Assembly: GCF_009296025.1 (NCBI RefSeq)
Contig: NZ_CP045178.1
Span: forward strand, 7,006,001 to 7,070,000
DNA: 64,000 nt
Direction: 5' to 3'
Origin: Streptomyces tsukubensis
Lineage (GTDB): Bacteria > Actinomycetota > Actinomycetes > Streptomycetales > Streptomycetaceae
Each line of letters starts with the position of its first letter. Position 1 is the stretch's first letter. The notes below the pieces were generated by a model. It searched no databases and was not told the origin of the DNA. It saw nothing but the letters and a program-made list of their open reading frames with translations. The position numbers and the translations under genes were made by a program. This document shows positions 34,201-43,117 of this stretch, one piece after another.

Positions 34201-36852
34201 GCCATCTACGTCGCGGGCGACCAGGTCTCCCTCGGCTACCTCGGCAGGCCGGGGCTGACCGCCGGCCGGTTCGTGGCCGACCCGTTCGCCGGCGACGGCT
34301 CCCGCATGTACCACACGGGCGACCTGGCCCGCCGTACGCTCGACGGCGAGCTGGAGTTCGCGGGCCGCTCCGACGACCAGGTGCAGCTGAAGGGGTTCCG
34401 TATCGAGCTGGGCGAGGTGGAGTCCGCCGTCAGGGCGCTCGACGGCGTGGTCGACGCGGCCGTCACCGTGGCGGACAGCGCCGACCACCTCGTCGCGCAC
34501 ATCGTGGGGAACGCCCCCGGCGACCTCACCGCGCTGCTGGCCGCCGAGCTGCCCGCGCACATGGTGCCGGGCCTGGTGCTGCCGGTCGAAGCCCTGCCCT
34601 TGACGGTCAACGGCAAGCTGGACCGTCAGTCCCTGACCGAGCGCGCGGCGCGGGACACGGCACCGACGGCCGGGGTCGAGCACGTGGTGCGGGGCGCGGC
34701 CCCGGGGACCGCCGACGACTCCGCGCTCGCCGCACTGATCGACATCTTCGCCGGTACGCTGCCGGGCTCCGATCCGGACGCCGACACGGACTTCTTCGTG
34801 GCCGGGGGCGACAGCATCGTCGCCATCACCGTGATCCACCGGGCCAGGGCGCTCGGCCTGCCGATCGCACCGAGGGACGTGTTCCTCTTCAGGACACCCC
34901 GCGCACTCGCCGAGCACCTGGCGACGAGCACACCTCGGGCGGCGGAGACCGCGCCCGCCCTCCGCGTGGACGGCCCCGTGCCACCGACCCCCATCATCCT
35001 GCGGCAGCGGGAACTCGGCGGCCCGCTCGCCGGGTTCGCCCAGGCCAGGACGGTGGAGGCGCCCGAGGGCGTGGAGCTCGCCGACATCGAACGCGCCGCC
35101 CACACCGTCGTGGCCGCCCACCCCGCGCTCCGGCTGAGGCTCCGTGCCGAGCACGGGGTGTGGGCGCTGCGCACGGAACCCGCCCGCGAGGTCACCGTCG
35201 TGACCTCGGACGCGGCCGACGCGACAGCCGCCGCCAACGAGGCGGCCACCCGGCTCGACCCCGGGACGGGTCAGGTCATCGCTCTCTCGTGGCTCGCGGC
35301 GAGCAGGACGGTGGTGGTCACCGCGCATCACCTCGCCGTCGACGCGGTGTCCTGGCTGATCCTCCTCGACGACCTGGCCACGGCCCTGCGCGGGTCCGCC
35401 CTCGCGGCTCCGACCACGTCCTACGCCGAGTACGCGGAAGCCCTGGCGGTGCGCTCGGCGGAGGAGACCGACGGCCTCGGCCACTGGATCACCACGCTCG
35501 GGGCGCCGCCGCTGCTGCCCGCTGTCGAGGGGCGGCGCGAGACCACCGTCGTCCTGCCGCCGGAGGCGAGCGACCGGGTCACGCGCGAAGCGCCCACGGC
35601 GCTCGGCGTCGGCCTCACCGAGCTGCTGTGCGGCGCACTGCGTACCGCGCTCACGCGGATCCAGTCCGACCCCACCGACCTCGCGGTCGAGCTGGAGCGG
35701 CACGGCCGGGTCCCCGCAGGGGAGCACCACGACTACACCCGCACCGTCGGCTGGTTCACCTCCATCGCGCCCGTGCGGCTCACCCCGCACACCGACCCCG
35801 TCGCGGCCGCCCGCGAGGTCGAGGAGCGCCAGCAGGACGAGGCGGGGCACACCGCCTACGGCCGCCTCAGGTACCTCAACCCGCAGACGGCCCCACTGCT
35901 CACCGCCCAGCCCCAGGTCCTCTTCAACTACCTGGGCCGCGGCGGCGAGTCGCAGGCTCCCCGCATCACGGGCGCCGACCGGCCGAGCCCCTACGCCGTC
36001 GAGGTCAACGCCTGGACCGACGACGCCACCGGCTCCCTGCACGCGGCCTTCACACTCGCCGACTCCGTCCCCGACGAGATCACTGACGGCTGGCTGAGGG
36101 CGCTGGAACACGTCGCCGACGCCGCCACGACAGCCGAGCGCACGGCCCCCGTCACCCCGCTCCAACGCGGCCTGTTCTTCCAGGCCCAGATGGCGGGAAC
36201 GGCGGGACACTACGTAGCCCAGAGCTACTTCACCTTCGACCGGCGCCTCGACACCGACGCCCTGGCCGACGCGATGGCGTACGTGATCGCGCGCCACCCG
36301 GTCGTCGGCGCCGGTTTCACCACGGACGACACGGGAAACCCCGTCCAGGTCCTGAAGGCGGGCCGACGGGTCGACGTCCGTACCATCCATGTGCCGACCG
36401 AGGCGGCGGTCGAGACCCTGCGCGCCAGGGACCGCGACACGGGATTCGACCCGGCGCGGCCCCCGCTGGTCCGGCTCACCGTCGTGCGGCTGCCCAACGG
36501 TGGCGACGGGCTGCTGCTCAGCTACCACCTGCTGCTGTGGGACGGCTGGTCGCGCGAGATCGTCCTGCGTGACCTGTTCGACGCCTACCGCGCCGTCCTC
36601 GCGGGCGAGCCGCTCGACGCCTCTCCGGCGACGCCGGGCTTCGAGGAGTACGCGAGGAGGCTCGCCGCCAAGGATCTCGCCGTATCGGAACGCTTCTGGG
36701 CGGAGCACCTGACGGGGCTGACCGGTCCGACCCTGCTCGCGGGGGCGCGGCCCTCCCTCTCGGACGAGCTGCCGCGCGCGCTCGTGCACACCCTCTCCGC
36801 CGATCAGTCGGCGCTGCTGGGGACGCGGCCAAGAACCACGGTGTCACCCTGA
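28201..36852 (+). CDS. cchH: Coelichelin non-ribosomal peptide synthetase CchH, 5' part (modules 1, 2 and half of C3)
   Basis: Domains: about 130 leading residues; A1 (about 135-635), T1 (Ser679), E1 (730-1170, HHVVIDG at 848-854); C2 (1183-1610, HHIIADG at 1328-1334), A2 (1620-2145), T2 (Ser2205), E2 (2255-2640, HH at 2376-2377); C3 from about 2650. The pocket codes are DINYWGGIGK for A1 (formyl-hydroxyornithine) and DFWNIGMVHK for A2 (threonine), as established for S. coelicolor CchH. The two epimerisation domains predict D residues at the first two positions. The frame stops at 36852 within C3, while the homologous sequence continues in another frame from 36822. One missing G in the run 36819-36822 explains the break. 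Start: ATG 28201; an 8-codon frame at 28178 overlaps it. Confidence 0.94.
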   Translation: MMEPSARLVLLSPTHLADIRGRTGDHGDRTIAQACAIGLAYWATGRSPEGIELAPGTLFADVLAWAANGGAGTEGWQAGEGGATITVPEDVDPAEVRLALDDLAAFPDRPLSTIGPFTARARIEALAAWNDTRADRDRPTLMEMFREQARARPDAVAVVDENRSLTYREAAELSSQLAHHLIARGLTAEQVVGISLDRSAEMVIGLLGVLQAGCAFVPLDPRWPTERRAVVIEDSGVVLQLGDTGRSAAGEPEAVAVDLDDWKFGALASGGTGITVPGDALAYVIFTSGSTGRPKGAMIRHKAISERLLWQVNEILGFGHDDASLFKAPLSFDISINEIFLPLVSGGRLVVLRPGGERDPHHLLDVIAGERVTFTYLVSSMLDVLLDMAGDSGHLDSLRHVWCGGEVLTPELYERFRTQLDIPLYHGYGPAETTIGVSHVIYRGAAERLSTSIGRANPNTQLYVLDDELRPVPVGVGGELYAGGLLLGRGYVNAPALTASRFVANPFADDGSRLYRTGDLARFAPDGSLDFLGRADNQIKIRGMRLEIEDVEVGLAEHPHVRHTCVVAKKNAAGGTYLVGYAIPAAGSDELRADEVKAWAAEHMVEYMVPTHIVIMREFPLTANGKLDRGALPEPTRGTGSLQAPVTENERAVCAAAARVLQLEEVGVDQDFFQLGGDSLLAISLLSALREAGLYVTARQIFTHSVVGALAAVAGREDHSAADHDDIATGPVVGSPIVRWLGETTDAVDGFVQSVVVNTPAELTGEALDIILTALTERHDMLRARLVRGPRWGFDVPTGRTAEPVWRQSDLPVDECVALATEALDPDGGVMLRAVWRRAERQLVLVVHHVVIDGVSWRILLEDLATAWGQVSSGVPVQLPRAGTSFRRWTQLLERAAADADSAYFSRPLPGPDRPLGGRELTAADTVARERTRTLVTDPGTTAALLGEIPAKFHTGAGDVLLTALAVALARRRQDLGQDQTFAHIELEGHGREGRFVADAGGFEPELSRTVGWFTTLFPVTVDPGTATDPTAPAHLAAALKAVKEDLARVPGNGLYYGALRYLTGTAFDAPAPQVLFNYLGRFDTATSGQWQLAGATGQLGEKRDPRMRLPRALEFNAIAEPSTTGAYALVTTVSWPEGMFTDEDITTLGRYFQEALTGLAQLAAHEQGGHSPSDFGLVPLTQSDVDDLEGPALRDILPLTPLQEGLYFHSVFDGDSAGSYVEQQLLTLDGEVDAGRLATAATRLLALHPNLAARFVALADGRVVSVLEDAVTAPFTTLERPGITDDAIRELAERDRRAGFDLATGPLMRYTLIRTGAGHQVLVQTVHHIIADGWSVPPMLRALLAEYHAPGTVHPVGGFPDYVHWLAGRDDDESDRVWSGELAELTGPSLVAEGHTPSELFADIAQVPADDPEAAARSAGVPLSVAVHSAWAVTLGSVLHGKDVVFGSTVSGRDADVPGIGDMVGLFINTIPVRARWGTATTARELLASVREHQSAVLPHQHVSLARIGRLAKTGSLFDTLVVFDVAADVESLREADHDLVVTDIVNEGAPHYPLTLVVERAPDGGPRFNLIYDGALLREASAQALLHTFTRTLTGLLTRPDALVDDLTPESARRPAHVPATTLGELFDEAAHRDPAATAVTQCALDGRSRSLTYGELSYAKAELATDLRGSGVGPGSRVAVAVPRSLEQVIALVAVVTAGGAYVPLDLAYPDERLEYVLADADPQVVLVDREQRERLTRLLDRAGVPARVLVAGDAPPSGTGGAAEPRDDAARGAGPHDLAPRDDAPRGAGPHDPAYVIYTSGSTGRPKGVVVPHAAVVTLLANTRADMGFGPDDVWVQFHSFSFDFAVWELWGALTHGARLLLPEYALTRSPVDFHRLVRERAVTVLNQTPSAFYQFVEADRHATEPVTALRRIIFGGEALDLGRVRGWVERHGVSSPELVNMYGITETTVHVTHRVLTVDDFRPGADASPIGGPVPGLRIHLLDEALRPVPPGRVGAIYVAGDQVSLGYLGRPGLTAGRFVADPFAGDGSRMYHTGDLARRTLDGELEFAGRSDDQVQLKGFRIELGEVESAVRALDGVVDAAVTVADSADHLVAHIVGNAPGDLTALLAAELPAHMVPGLVLPVEALPLTVNGKLDRQSLTERAARDTAPTAGVEHVVRGAAPGTADDSALAALIDIFAGTLPGSDPDADTDFFVAGGDSIVAITVIHRARALGLPIAPRDVFLFRTPRALAEHLATSTPRAAETAPALRVDGPVPPTPIILRQRELGGPLAGFAQARTVEAPEGVELADIERAAHTVVAAHPALRLRLRAEHGVWALRTEPAREVTVVTSDAADATAAANEAATRLDPGTGQVIALSWLAASRTVVVTAHHLAVDAVSWLILLDDLATALRGSALAAPTTSYAEYAEALAVRSAEETDGLGHWITTLGAPPLLPAVEGRRETTVVLPPEASDRVTREAPTALGVGLTELLCGALRTALTRIQSDPTDLAVELERHGRVPAGEHHDYTRTVGWFTSIAPVRLTPHTDPVAAAREVEERQQDEAGHTAYGRLRYLNPQTAPLLTAQPQVLFNYLGRGGESQAPRITGADRPSPYAVEVNAWTDDATGSLHAAFTLADSVPDEITDGWLRALEHVADAATTAERTAPVTPLQRGLFFQAQMAGTAGHYVAQSYFTFDRRLDTDALADAMAYVIARHPVVGAGFTTDDTGNPVQVLKAGRRVDVRTIHVPTEAAVETLRARDRDTGFDPARPPLVRLTVVRLPNGGDGLLLSYHLLLWDGWSREIVLRDLFDAYRAVLAGEPLDASPATPGFEEYARRLAAKDLAVSERFWAEHLTGLTGPTLLAGARPSLSDELPRALVHTLSADQSALLGTRPRTTVSP
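33505..33594 (+). repeat. In-frame 45-bp tandem duplication inside the CchH A2 domain
   Basis: Two 45-base units (33505-33549 and 33550-33594) encode [15 protein letters not shown] and [15 protein letters not shown] directly before the A3 core motif [11 protein letters not shown]. The insert lies on a surface loop of the A domain and keeps the frame. Confidence 0.85.
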
Positions 36853-39200
36853 ACGCCGTACTGACCGGCGCGTTCGGTCTCCTTCTCGGGGCGTGGACGG
36901 GCCGGGGCGACGCCGTGTTCGGCGTGACCGTCTCGGGCCGCGAGGGCGAGGGCCTCGCCGAGATCGTCGGCGTACTGCTCAACACCGTGCCCACGTGGAC
37001 GCGGCCACGGCCGGGCGACTCGGTCGGCGCGTACCTGGCGGGCATCCAGTCGGCCAGGATCGAAGCGATGGACCACGAGCACCTCGGGCTCGGCGAGATC
37101 CAGCGGGCCAGCGGACACGACACGCTCTTCGACAACCTGTTCGTGCTCCAGAACTTCCTTGACATGGACGCCTTCGCGGAGATGAACGCCACACACGGCA
37201 TCACCTCGGTCAAGGCCGACGACTCCACGCACTACCCGTTCACCTGGGTCGTCACCCCCGGCGAACAGCTCACCGTCAAACTGGAGTACCGCGACGGAGA
37301 CCAGGAGAACGCGCACCGCCTGCTCGACGGCTACCTGAGCCTCCTGGAGGAGCTGGCCCGTACGACAGGACCGGTCGGAGCGCTGCGCGGGGTGGCACCG
37401 GATCCCGAGCCCGTCGAACGCACCGACATCGGCACGGACACCGTCGTCGACCGGTTCGACCTGGCCGCCGACCGTGACCCCGACCGTGTCGCGCTCGTCG
37501 CCCACGGGTCGACCATGACCTTCGGGGAACTGCGCGACCGCAGCCGCGTGTTGGCCGGTGTACTCGCCGGGCGGGGCGTCGGGCCCGAGAAGGCCGTCGG
37601 GCTCGCGATCCCACGCTCCCTCGACTCCATCGTGGCCCTCTTCGCCGTACTGCGCGTCGGCGCCGCGTACGTACCGCTGGAGCTGGACCACCCCGACGAG
37701 CGGATCGCCGCCATCGTCGCGGACGCCCGCCCTGACGTGACCCTCACCGTGAGCGCGGTCTCGCCCCGGCTGACGGGCGACACCATCGAACTGGACCGGC
37801 CGTTGCCCGGGGCCGAGCCCTTCGTGACGTTCGCGCCGGACGACAAGGACCGCCTGCGGCACCCCGCCTACACCATCTACACCTCGGGCTCGACCGGGAA
37901 GCCCAAGGGCGTGGTCACGGAGTACGCCGGGCTCACCAACATGCTCGTCAACCACCAGCGACGGATCTTCGAACCGGTCCTCGCCGACCACGGCCACAGG
38001 ACCTTCCGCATCGCGCACACCGTGTCGTTCGCCTTCGACATGTCGTGGGAGGAGCTGCTGTGGCTGGCCGACGGCCACGAGGTGCACATCTGCGACGAGG
38101 AACTGCGCCGTGACGCGCCCCGGCTGGTCGAGTACTGCCTCGACCACGGCATCGACGTCATCAACGTGACACCGACCTACGCACAGCAACTGGTGGCCGA
38201 GGGGCTGCTCGACGACCCCGCCCGGCGCCCCGCTCTCGTACTGCTCGGCGGCGAGGCGGTCACCCCCGCGCTGTGGCGGCGGCTGGCGGAGACCGAGGGC
38301 ACCGCGGGCTACAACCTGTACGGACCGACCGAGTACACCATCAACACCCTCGGCGTCGGCACCTTCGAATGCCAGGACCCGGTGGTGGGCGTGGCGATCG
38401 ACAACACCGAGGTGTACGTACTCGACCCGTGGCTGAGGCCACTGCCCGACGGCGTCCCCGGCGAGCTGTACGTGTCGGGCGTCGGCATCGCGCGCGGCTA
38501 CCTCGGGCAGAGCGCCCAGACCGCGCACCGCTTCGTCGCGTGCCCGTTCGGCCGGCCCGGCGAGCGCATGTACCGCACGGGGGACCTGGTGGTCCGCCGC
38601 CCCGACGGGAACCTGACCTACCTGGGCCGCACCGACCAGCAGGTCAAGATCCGGGGGCACCGGGTCGAACTCGGCGAGGTGGAGGCCGCTTTCGCCGCCC
38701 ACCCCGCGGTGCGGTTCGCCGCCGCGGTCGCCCAACGCGACCCGCAGGTCGACGGGGCCTACCGGCTGGCCGCCTACCTCGTCCTCGAAGGGGCGGGGCT
38801 GGCGTCGGTCGCGACGGAGGCGGGCGCGGCACTCCCCGACTTCCTGCGCCCGACGCACTACGCCCAGGTCGACACCATCCCGCTGACCGTGAACGGGAAG
38901 GCCGACACCAAGGCGCTGCCCGAGGCCAAGCCGCTCGGCGCGCTGACGACGGCGGCGGAGCGCGGTCCGGAGACCGCGACGGAGACCGCCGTGTGCGCGT
39001 TCTTCGCCGAGGCACTGGACCTGGACGACGACGAGGTGAGCGCGGTCGGCGACTTCGTCTCCCTCGGCGGACACTCGATGCTGGCGGTACGGCTGATCGG
39101 ACTGCTCCGCCGGGAGTACGGTCCTGTGGTCACCATCCGCGATCTGTTCACCCTGCGAACCCCGGAAGCGATTGCCCGCCACCTCGATGACAACTCCTGA
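36822..39200 (+). CDS. cchH: Coelichelin synthetase CchH, 3' part (rest of C3, A3, T3)
   Basis: This frame continues the C3 domain exactly where the 5' part loses it ([12 protein letters not shown], then the conserved [15 protein letters not shown] block). It goes on to A3 (about 37440-38960) and T3 ([10 protein letters not shown]). The A3 pocket code DMENLGLINK fits hydroxyornithine. No thioesterase domain follows, as in known CchH; release is attributed to CchJ. Restoring one G at 36819-36822 gives a single protein of 3666 residues, close to the S. coelicolor length. As written there is no good start; the first in-frame GTG is at 36915. The end overlaps cchI by 14 bases. Confidence 0.92.
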   Translation, partial: DAAKNHGVTLNAVLTGAFGLLLGAWTGRGDAVFGVTVSGREGEGLAEIVGVLLNTVPTWTRPRPGDSVGAYLAGIQSARIEAMDHEHLGLGEIQRASGHDTLFDNLFVLQNFLDMDAFAEMNATHGITSVKADDSTHYPFTWVVTPGEQLTVKLEYRDGDQENAHRLLDGYLSLLEELARTTGPVGALRGVAPDPEPVERTDIGTDTVVDRFDLAADRDPDRVALVAHGSTMTFGELRDRSRVLAGVLAGRGVGPEKAVGLAIPRSLDSIVALFAVLRVGAAYVPLELDHPDERIAAIVADARPDVTLTVSAVSPRLTGDTIELDRPLPGAEPFVTFAPDDKDRLRHPAYTIYTSGSTGKPKGVVTEYAGLTNMLVNHQRRIFEPVLADHGHRTFRIAHTVSFAFDMSWEELLWLADGHEVHICDEELRRDAPRLVEYCLDHGIDVINVTPTYAQQLVAEGLLDDPARRPALVLLGGEAVTPALWRRLAETEGTAGYNLYGPTEYTINTLGVGTFECQDPVVGVAIDNTEVYVLDPWLRPLPDGVPGELYVSGVGIARGYLGQSAQTAHRFVACPFGRPGERMYRTGDLVVRRPDGNLTYLGRTDQQVKIRGHRVELGEVEAAFAAHPAVRFAAAVAQRDPQVDGAYRLAAYLVLEGAGLASVATEAGAALPDFLRPTHYAQVDTIPLTVNGKADTKALPEAKPLGALTTAAERGPETATETAVCAFFAEALDLDDDEVSAVGDFVSLGGHSMLAVRLIGLLRREYGPVVTIRDLFTLRTPEAIARHLDDNS

Positions 39201-40890
39201 CACCCAGCGGCCCCGACCGGGGTCCCACATCCTGCGCACCGCTCTGCGCCGCAACATCGCCGCCATGGCCTCGGGCACCGTCCTCATGGGCCTCTACCAG
39301 GCGGGGGAGACGGCCTTCCCCATCGCGCTCGGCCTCATCGTCGAGCACACCTTGCGGGGCGACCGGAACCTCGGCTCGCTCGGCCTGTCGATCGCCGCGC
39401 TCGCCGTGATCATCACGACCGTCTCGCTGTCGTGGCGGTTCGGCATGCGCGTCCTGCAGAAGGCCAACACCACCGAGGCGCACCGCTGGCGGGTACGGGT
39501 CGCCGCGTGCGGACTCCAGCCGGTGGCCAGGGACGTCGACCTCAAATCCGGCGAGGTGCTGACCATCGCCACCGAGGACGCCGACCAGACGGCCGACATC
39601 ATCGAGGTGGTGCCGCTGCTGATCAGCTCCCTGGTCGCGGTGGTGGTCGCCGCGGTCGCGCTCGGCATGGCCGATCTCCGGCTCGGCCTGCTGGTGATCG
39701 TCGGAACCATCGCGATCCTCTCGGTCCTGAGCGTGATGTCCGAGCGGATCGGCAGCAGCACCCGCGAACAGCAGGCCAGGGTGGCGCGGGCGGGCGCGAA
39801 GGTCGCCGACCTGATCACGGGACTGCGCCCGCTGCACGGCTTCGGCGGCAACCACGCCGCGTTCCTCTCCTACCGCGAGGTCAGCACGGAGGCCAAGCGA
39901 CAGGCGGTCACCGTCGCCAAGGTGAACGGCGCCTACGCGGGCGCCGCACTGGTCCTCAACGCGGTACTCGCCGTCGCGGTGACCCTGACGGCCGGCTGGC
40001 TGGCCTTCACGGGCCACATCACCGTGGGGGAACTCGTCATGGCCGTCGGCCTCGCGCAGTTCATCATGGAACCGCTCAAGATGTTCTCCGAGATGCCGAA
40101 GTACGTGATGGTCGCGCGGGCGTCGGCGCAGCGCATGGCGCTCGTACTGGCCGCCCCGCCCGTGACCGCCCCGGGCGCCGGGCGTCCGGCGGCGGGCGGG
40201 GAACTGGAGATCGACTGCCTCAGATACGGGAGTCTGCGCGGCCTGAAGTTCCAGGTGGGAGCGGGGGAGTTCGTGGCGATCGCCGCCTACCAGCCACGCG
40301 CGGCCACCGACCTCGCCTCGATCCTCGCCGTGAACGTCCCGCCGGAAGCGTACGAGGGCGCGGTACGGGTCGGCGGACAGGAGGTCGCCGCGCTCGCGGT
40401 GGCGGCGGTACGCGAGCACATGCTGGTCAACCCCTACGACGGGGAGATCTTCGCGGGGACCCTGCGCACCAACATCGACCCCTCGGGCACCAGCGGATCG
40501 GTCCCCGAGGCCGTCGAGGCGTCCATGCTGACCGATGTCGTCGCCCTCCACCGGGAGGGGCTCGACTACGCCGTCCGCGACCGAGGGGCCAACCTCTCCG
40601 GCGGGCAACGCCAACGCCTCTCCCTGGCCCGCGCTTTGGCAGCCGACACCGACGTCCTGGTCCTGCGCGATCCGACGACGGCTGTCGACGCGGTCACGGA
40701 ACAGATCATCGCCCGCGAGGTCGCCAAGGTACGCCAGGGACGCACCACCGTCGTGATCACCAGCAGCCCGGCCCTCCTCGACGTCGCCGACCGTGTCCTC
40801 GTCCTGGACGACGGCGTCATCATCGCCGAGGACACCCACCGCAACCTCCTCGCCACCGACGAGGACTACTGTCTGGCCGTGGCTCGGTGA
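39187..40890 (+). CDS. cchI: Half-size ABC exporter, degenerate-site half (CchI)
   Basis: A 567-residue type I exporter half with six membrane helices (about 25-310) and an ATPase domain. Here the signature LSGGQRQR (470-477) is perfect. Walker A is gone ([15 protein letters not shown] in place of GxxGxGKST), Walker B reads [10 protein letters not shown] (Arg494-Asp495 instead of Asp-Glu), and the switch His is Ser (VITSSPALL). It therefore cannot hydrolyse ATP alone but can donate its signature to CchG. The ATG at 39187 overlaps the end of cchH; an upstream in-frame start at 39172 is possible. It lies at the 3' end of the cchH transcript, before a terminator hairpin. Confidence 0.92.
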   Translation: MTTPDTQRPRPGSHILRTALRRNIAAMASGTVLMGLYQAGETAFPIALGLIVEHTLRGDRNLGSLGLSIAALAVIITTVSLSWRFGMRVLQKANTTEAHRWRVRVAACGLQPVARDVDLKSGEVLTIATEDADQTADIIEVVPLLISSLVAVVVAAVALGMADLRLGLLVIVGTIAILSVLSVMSERIGSSTREQQARVARAGAKVADLITGLRPLHGFGGNHAAFLSYREVSTEAKRQAVTVAKVNGAYAGAALVLNAVLAVAVTLTAGWLAFTGHITVGELVMAVGLAQFIMEPLKMFSEMPKYVMVARASAQRMALVLAAPPVTAPGAGRPAAGGELEIDCLRYGSLRGLKFQVGAGEFVAIAAYQPRAATDLASILAVNVPPEAYEGAVRVGGQEVAALAVAAVREHMLVNPYDGEIFAGTLRTNIDPSGTSGSVPEAVEASMLTDVVALHREGLDYAVRDRGANLSGGQRQRLSLARALAADTDVLVLRDPTTAVDAVTEQIIAREVAKVRQGRTTVVITSSPALLDVADRVLVLDDGVIIAEDTHRNLLATDEDYCLAVAR

Positions 40891-40904
40891 GCGACCGCTG
40901 AGCG

Positions 40905-40944
40905 GTTCCGCCCGGCCGCACGGGGACGCGGCGCCGGGCGGAAC
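40905..40944. terminator. Bidirectional terminator between cchI and cchJ
   Basis: GTTCCGCCCGGC at 40905-40916 pairs perfectly with GCCGGGCGGAAC at 40933-40944 around a 16-base loop, in the gap between the convergent cchI and cchJ. Confidence 0.75.
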
Positions 40945-41003
40945 GCGGCGGGGCTCGGACGCCCCGGGCGCGTAGCGTTCAGGCAGGCCCCGGCGCGTAC
41001 CGT

Positions 41004-42107
41004 TCAGCCGAGCGCCCAGGCGACATCCGTCAGCAGGGCGCCTCGCCAGCCGGCCCGGTCGTGGTCCGACGCCGTCCGTGAGACCCGCACCGTCGCGCCG
41101 GCCTGTTCGGCGAGGGCCTCGGTGATCTCGCAGTGGGGCAGCATGCGCTTCTCGTGCTCCCCGACGGTGAACGCGGCCCGCAGACCGGACAGGTCGGGGC
41201 GCTCGCGCAGGCGCGCCGCGATGGTGCCGCCGACCGGACCGCCGAGGGGGTCCGCCCGGCTCGGCGCCTCGGGAGTCCACCAGAACGACGGGGACTGGCA
41301 GGCGATCCTGGTCACCAGGTCGGGGTGTTCGAGCGCCGCGTACATCGCGCTGAGCCCGCCGAGGCTCTGCCCGGCCACCACCAGCCTGTCCAGGTCGGCG
41401 ACGACGTCCGCCTCGGCCACCAGCGGAAGCAGTTCGTCACGGACCGCCTCCCAGAGCCCGGGTTCGCACCCGAATTCGCCCTCTCTGTCCTTGGCCGGGA
41501 GGAAGACGAGGGTGACGGGCTCCATCTCGCCACTGGCGACGGCCGAGTCGAAGGCGGTCACGGCGGGATGCAGGTACAGCCAGTCGTCCCCGTCGAGCAG
41601 CAGCACCACAGGGCCGCCACCGCCCGCCGGGTGGATCCGTACGGTGCGACGTCCGCCGAGCCGGGTGCTGGTCCAGCGGAGCCGGGTGCCGGGGACGGGA
41701 AGGACGTCGTCGGCGCCGACGAGGGGCCAGTGCGGCTGGGCGGGGGCGTCCGGGGTCGCGGCGACGGACCGGTCACCGCCCGCGCCCGCCGGGTTGAACG
41801 GGTCGGATCGGGCCACGCCGTCCACGACGAACTGGTAGGTGAAGCGCAGCCGTTGGGGCGTGCGCACCTCCGCGTACCAGCAGTCGGTCGCGCCCCACCG
41901 GCGCAGAGGCACCGGCGGGGACCAGCTCTCGAAGTCGACGGTCGCCGCCGAGCCGCGCCACAGGAACAGGGTCATCCAGCCACCGTCGGTGTCGCTCGCG
42001 GACAGAAAGGCGGGTGTCCGCGCCGCCTCCCAGAACGCGTCGGTACCGGCTCCGCCTGCCAGGCCGTACCGGGCGAAGGGGCTCTCCGTGTCGGCCGCGG
42101 GGCGCAT
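41004..42107 (-). CDS. cchJ: Coelichelin esterase (CchJ), Fes/IroE-like alpha/beta hydrolase
   Basis: A 367-residue protein with an N-terminal Ig-like enterochelin-esterase domain (about 10-145) and a C-terminal alpha/beta hydrolase. The nucleophile elbow is AGQSLGG (Ser248). The likely catalytic His is His349 in SDHDRAGWR. In the coelichelin pathway it is thought to release the tetrapeptide from CchH, which lacks a thioesterase, or to hydrolyse the ferric complex. AAGGAG lies six bases before the ATG at 42105-42107, which decides between two adjacent ATGs. Its promoter region holds a 17/19 iron box at 42155-42173. Confidence 0.94.
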   Translation of the reverse strand: MRPAADTESPFARYGLAGGAGTDAFWEAARTPAFLSASDTDGGWMTLFLWRGSAATVDFESWSPPVPLRRWGATDCWYAEVRTPQRLRFTYQFVVDGVARSDPFNPAGAGGDRSVAATPDAPAQPHWPLVGADDVLPVPGTRLRWTSTRLGGRRTVRIHPAGGGGPVVLLLDGDDWLYLHPAVTAFDSAVASGEMEPVTLVFLPAKDREGEFGCEPGLWEAVRDELLPLVAEADVVADLDRLVVAGQSLGGLSAMYAALEHPDLVTRIACQSPSFWWTPEAPSRADPLGGPVGGTIAARLRERPDLSGLRAAFTVGEHEKRMLPHCEITEALAEQAGATVRVSRTASDHDRAGWRGALLTDVAWALG

Positions 42108-42154
42108 GAACATCTCCTTGTGAGACGGGAGTCGAAGAGCTAAGCTCGCCAATA

Positions 42155-42173
42155 TTAGGGGAGCCTAACCTAA
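42155..42173. promoter_or_regulatory. Iron box between cchJ and cchK
   Basis: TTAGGGGAGCCTAACCTAA matches 17 of 19 consensus positions (central base neutral). It lies 47 bases upstream of cchJ and 193 bases upstream of the divergent cchK, so it may control both. Confidence 0.88.
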
Positions 42174-42366
42174 TTGAACCCTCTCCTTCCATCCCCCTCC
42201 AACCCTGATCCGCCGGGCACAACAGCCCGCAGGGACGCTCACGGGCCGCCGGTGCGGACCGGTGCCCCGACTCGCCGCGCACCCGACCCCGGCCAAGGGT
42301 GCGGGACTGACACAGATTCCCGACGGCACCACCACTGGCTCGTCGGGCCCGAGGAGGCAGTGACCC

Positions 42367-42579
42367 ATGAGCACCAACCCGTTCGACGACCCCGAAGGCC
42401 GTTTCCTGGTCCTGGTGAACGGGGAGGGGCAGCACTCCCTCTGGCCGTCCTTCGCCGAGGTGCCCGGGGGATGGACGGTCGCCCTCGGTGAGAACTCACG
42501 AGAGGTGTGCCTGGAGTTCATCGAGGCCAACTGGACCGATCTGCGCCCCCGGTCCCTCTCGGCGTCAACGGAATCCTGA
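42367..42579 (+). CDS. cchK: MbtH-like protein (CchK)
   Basis: A 70-residue MbtH-family chaperone that binds adenylation domains and activates them. The family pattern is complete: NPFDD near the start, [22 protein letters not shown], then [18 protein letters not shown] with the three conserved tryptophans. The expected partners are the A domains of CchH. A GGAGG site lies nine bases before the ATG. It is the last gene of the coelichelin locus. Confidence 0.96.
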   Translation: MSTNPFDDPEGRFLVLVNGEGQHSLWPSFAEVPGGWTVALGENSREVCLEFIEANWTDLRPRSLSASTES

Positions 42580-43117
42580 GCTCGCACGGCGGAGCGGCCG
42601 ACGGGGTCCACTTGCCCGTGCACCCTTCGTCGCCCCGGACGCGCCGCTCCGGACGCGCCGCTGTGGCGGGGCCTCGGCTGCTCTCGCCCGGCGGCCGGAA
42701 GGCGGTCCGGCGGCCGGAAGGCGGTCCGGCGGCCAGATGGTAGCCCAACGACCGGAAGGTGGCCGTCCGTTCCTCGTGTCCGGCGTCGTGTCCGGCATCG
42801 CGCACGGCATCGCGCCGGGTTCCGCGCAGGGCGACGGCTCCCCGTGGACCGGGACGGTCAGGTCGTCGACCGTCAACACCCGTGCGGACGCTGACACGTT
42901 CGGCGTATGCCGTGCGTGGCGCGCATCAACCACGCTCGGTGTGGAATGCATCACCCCATGCGATCGTGCGCCCTGCCGGGGCCGGGGCCGCTCGTGAACG
43001 ATGAGGCAGGTGCACCCCATGGGCCGGTCTCCAGTGGCCTCCGCGCGGTGCGGCCGGCCTCCGTGTGGTGCGGCCGCGCCGGACCACCTCACACCAGAAG
43101 GCGGGGCTGACCCACCC
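42580..43117. other. Non-coding gap between the coelichelin locus and the P450 operon
   Basis: About 540 bases with no convincing gene. Possible frames here are short or have atypical composition. It holds a 19-bp tandem repeat (42690-42735) and many GGC/CCG-rich direct repeats. An in-frame upstream extension of the P450 gene to 43001 adds an Arg/Ala/Pro-rich stretch without P450 similarity, so I treat it as leader. Confidence 0.6.
42690..42735. repeat. 19-bp tandem repeat, 2.4 copies
   Basis: The unit GGCGGCCGGAAGGCGGTCC occurs at 42690-42708 and 42709-42727, followed by a partial copy to 42735. Confidence 0.8.

Noticed and set aside
33481..36789. An 1102-codon open frame on the minus strand opposite cchH
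   Set aside because: It is the antisense shadow of GC-rich NRPS coding sequence. Its product is Gly/Arg/Val-rich without domains, and the plus strand has clear A, T and E domain motifs.
36814..36830. Programmed ribosomal frameshift in cchH
   Set aside because: No slippery heptamer or downstream stimulatory structure was evident, and a single-base loss in a G run is a simpler explanation.
43001..43117. N-terminal extension of the P450
   Set aside because: The extra 39 residues are Arg/Pro/Ala-rich and precede the point where P450 similarity begins.
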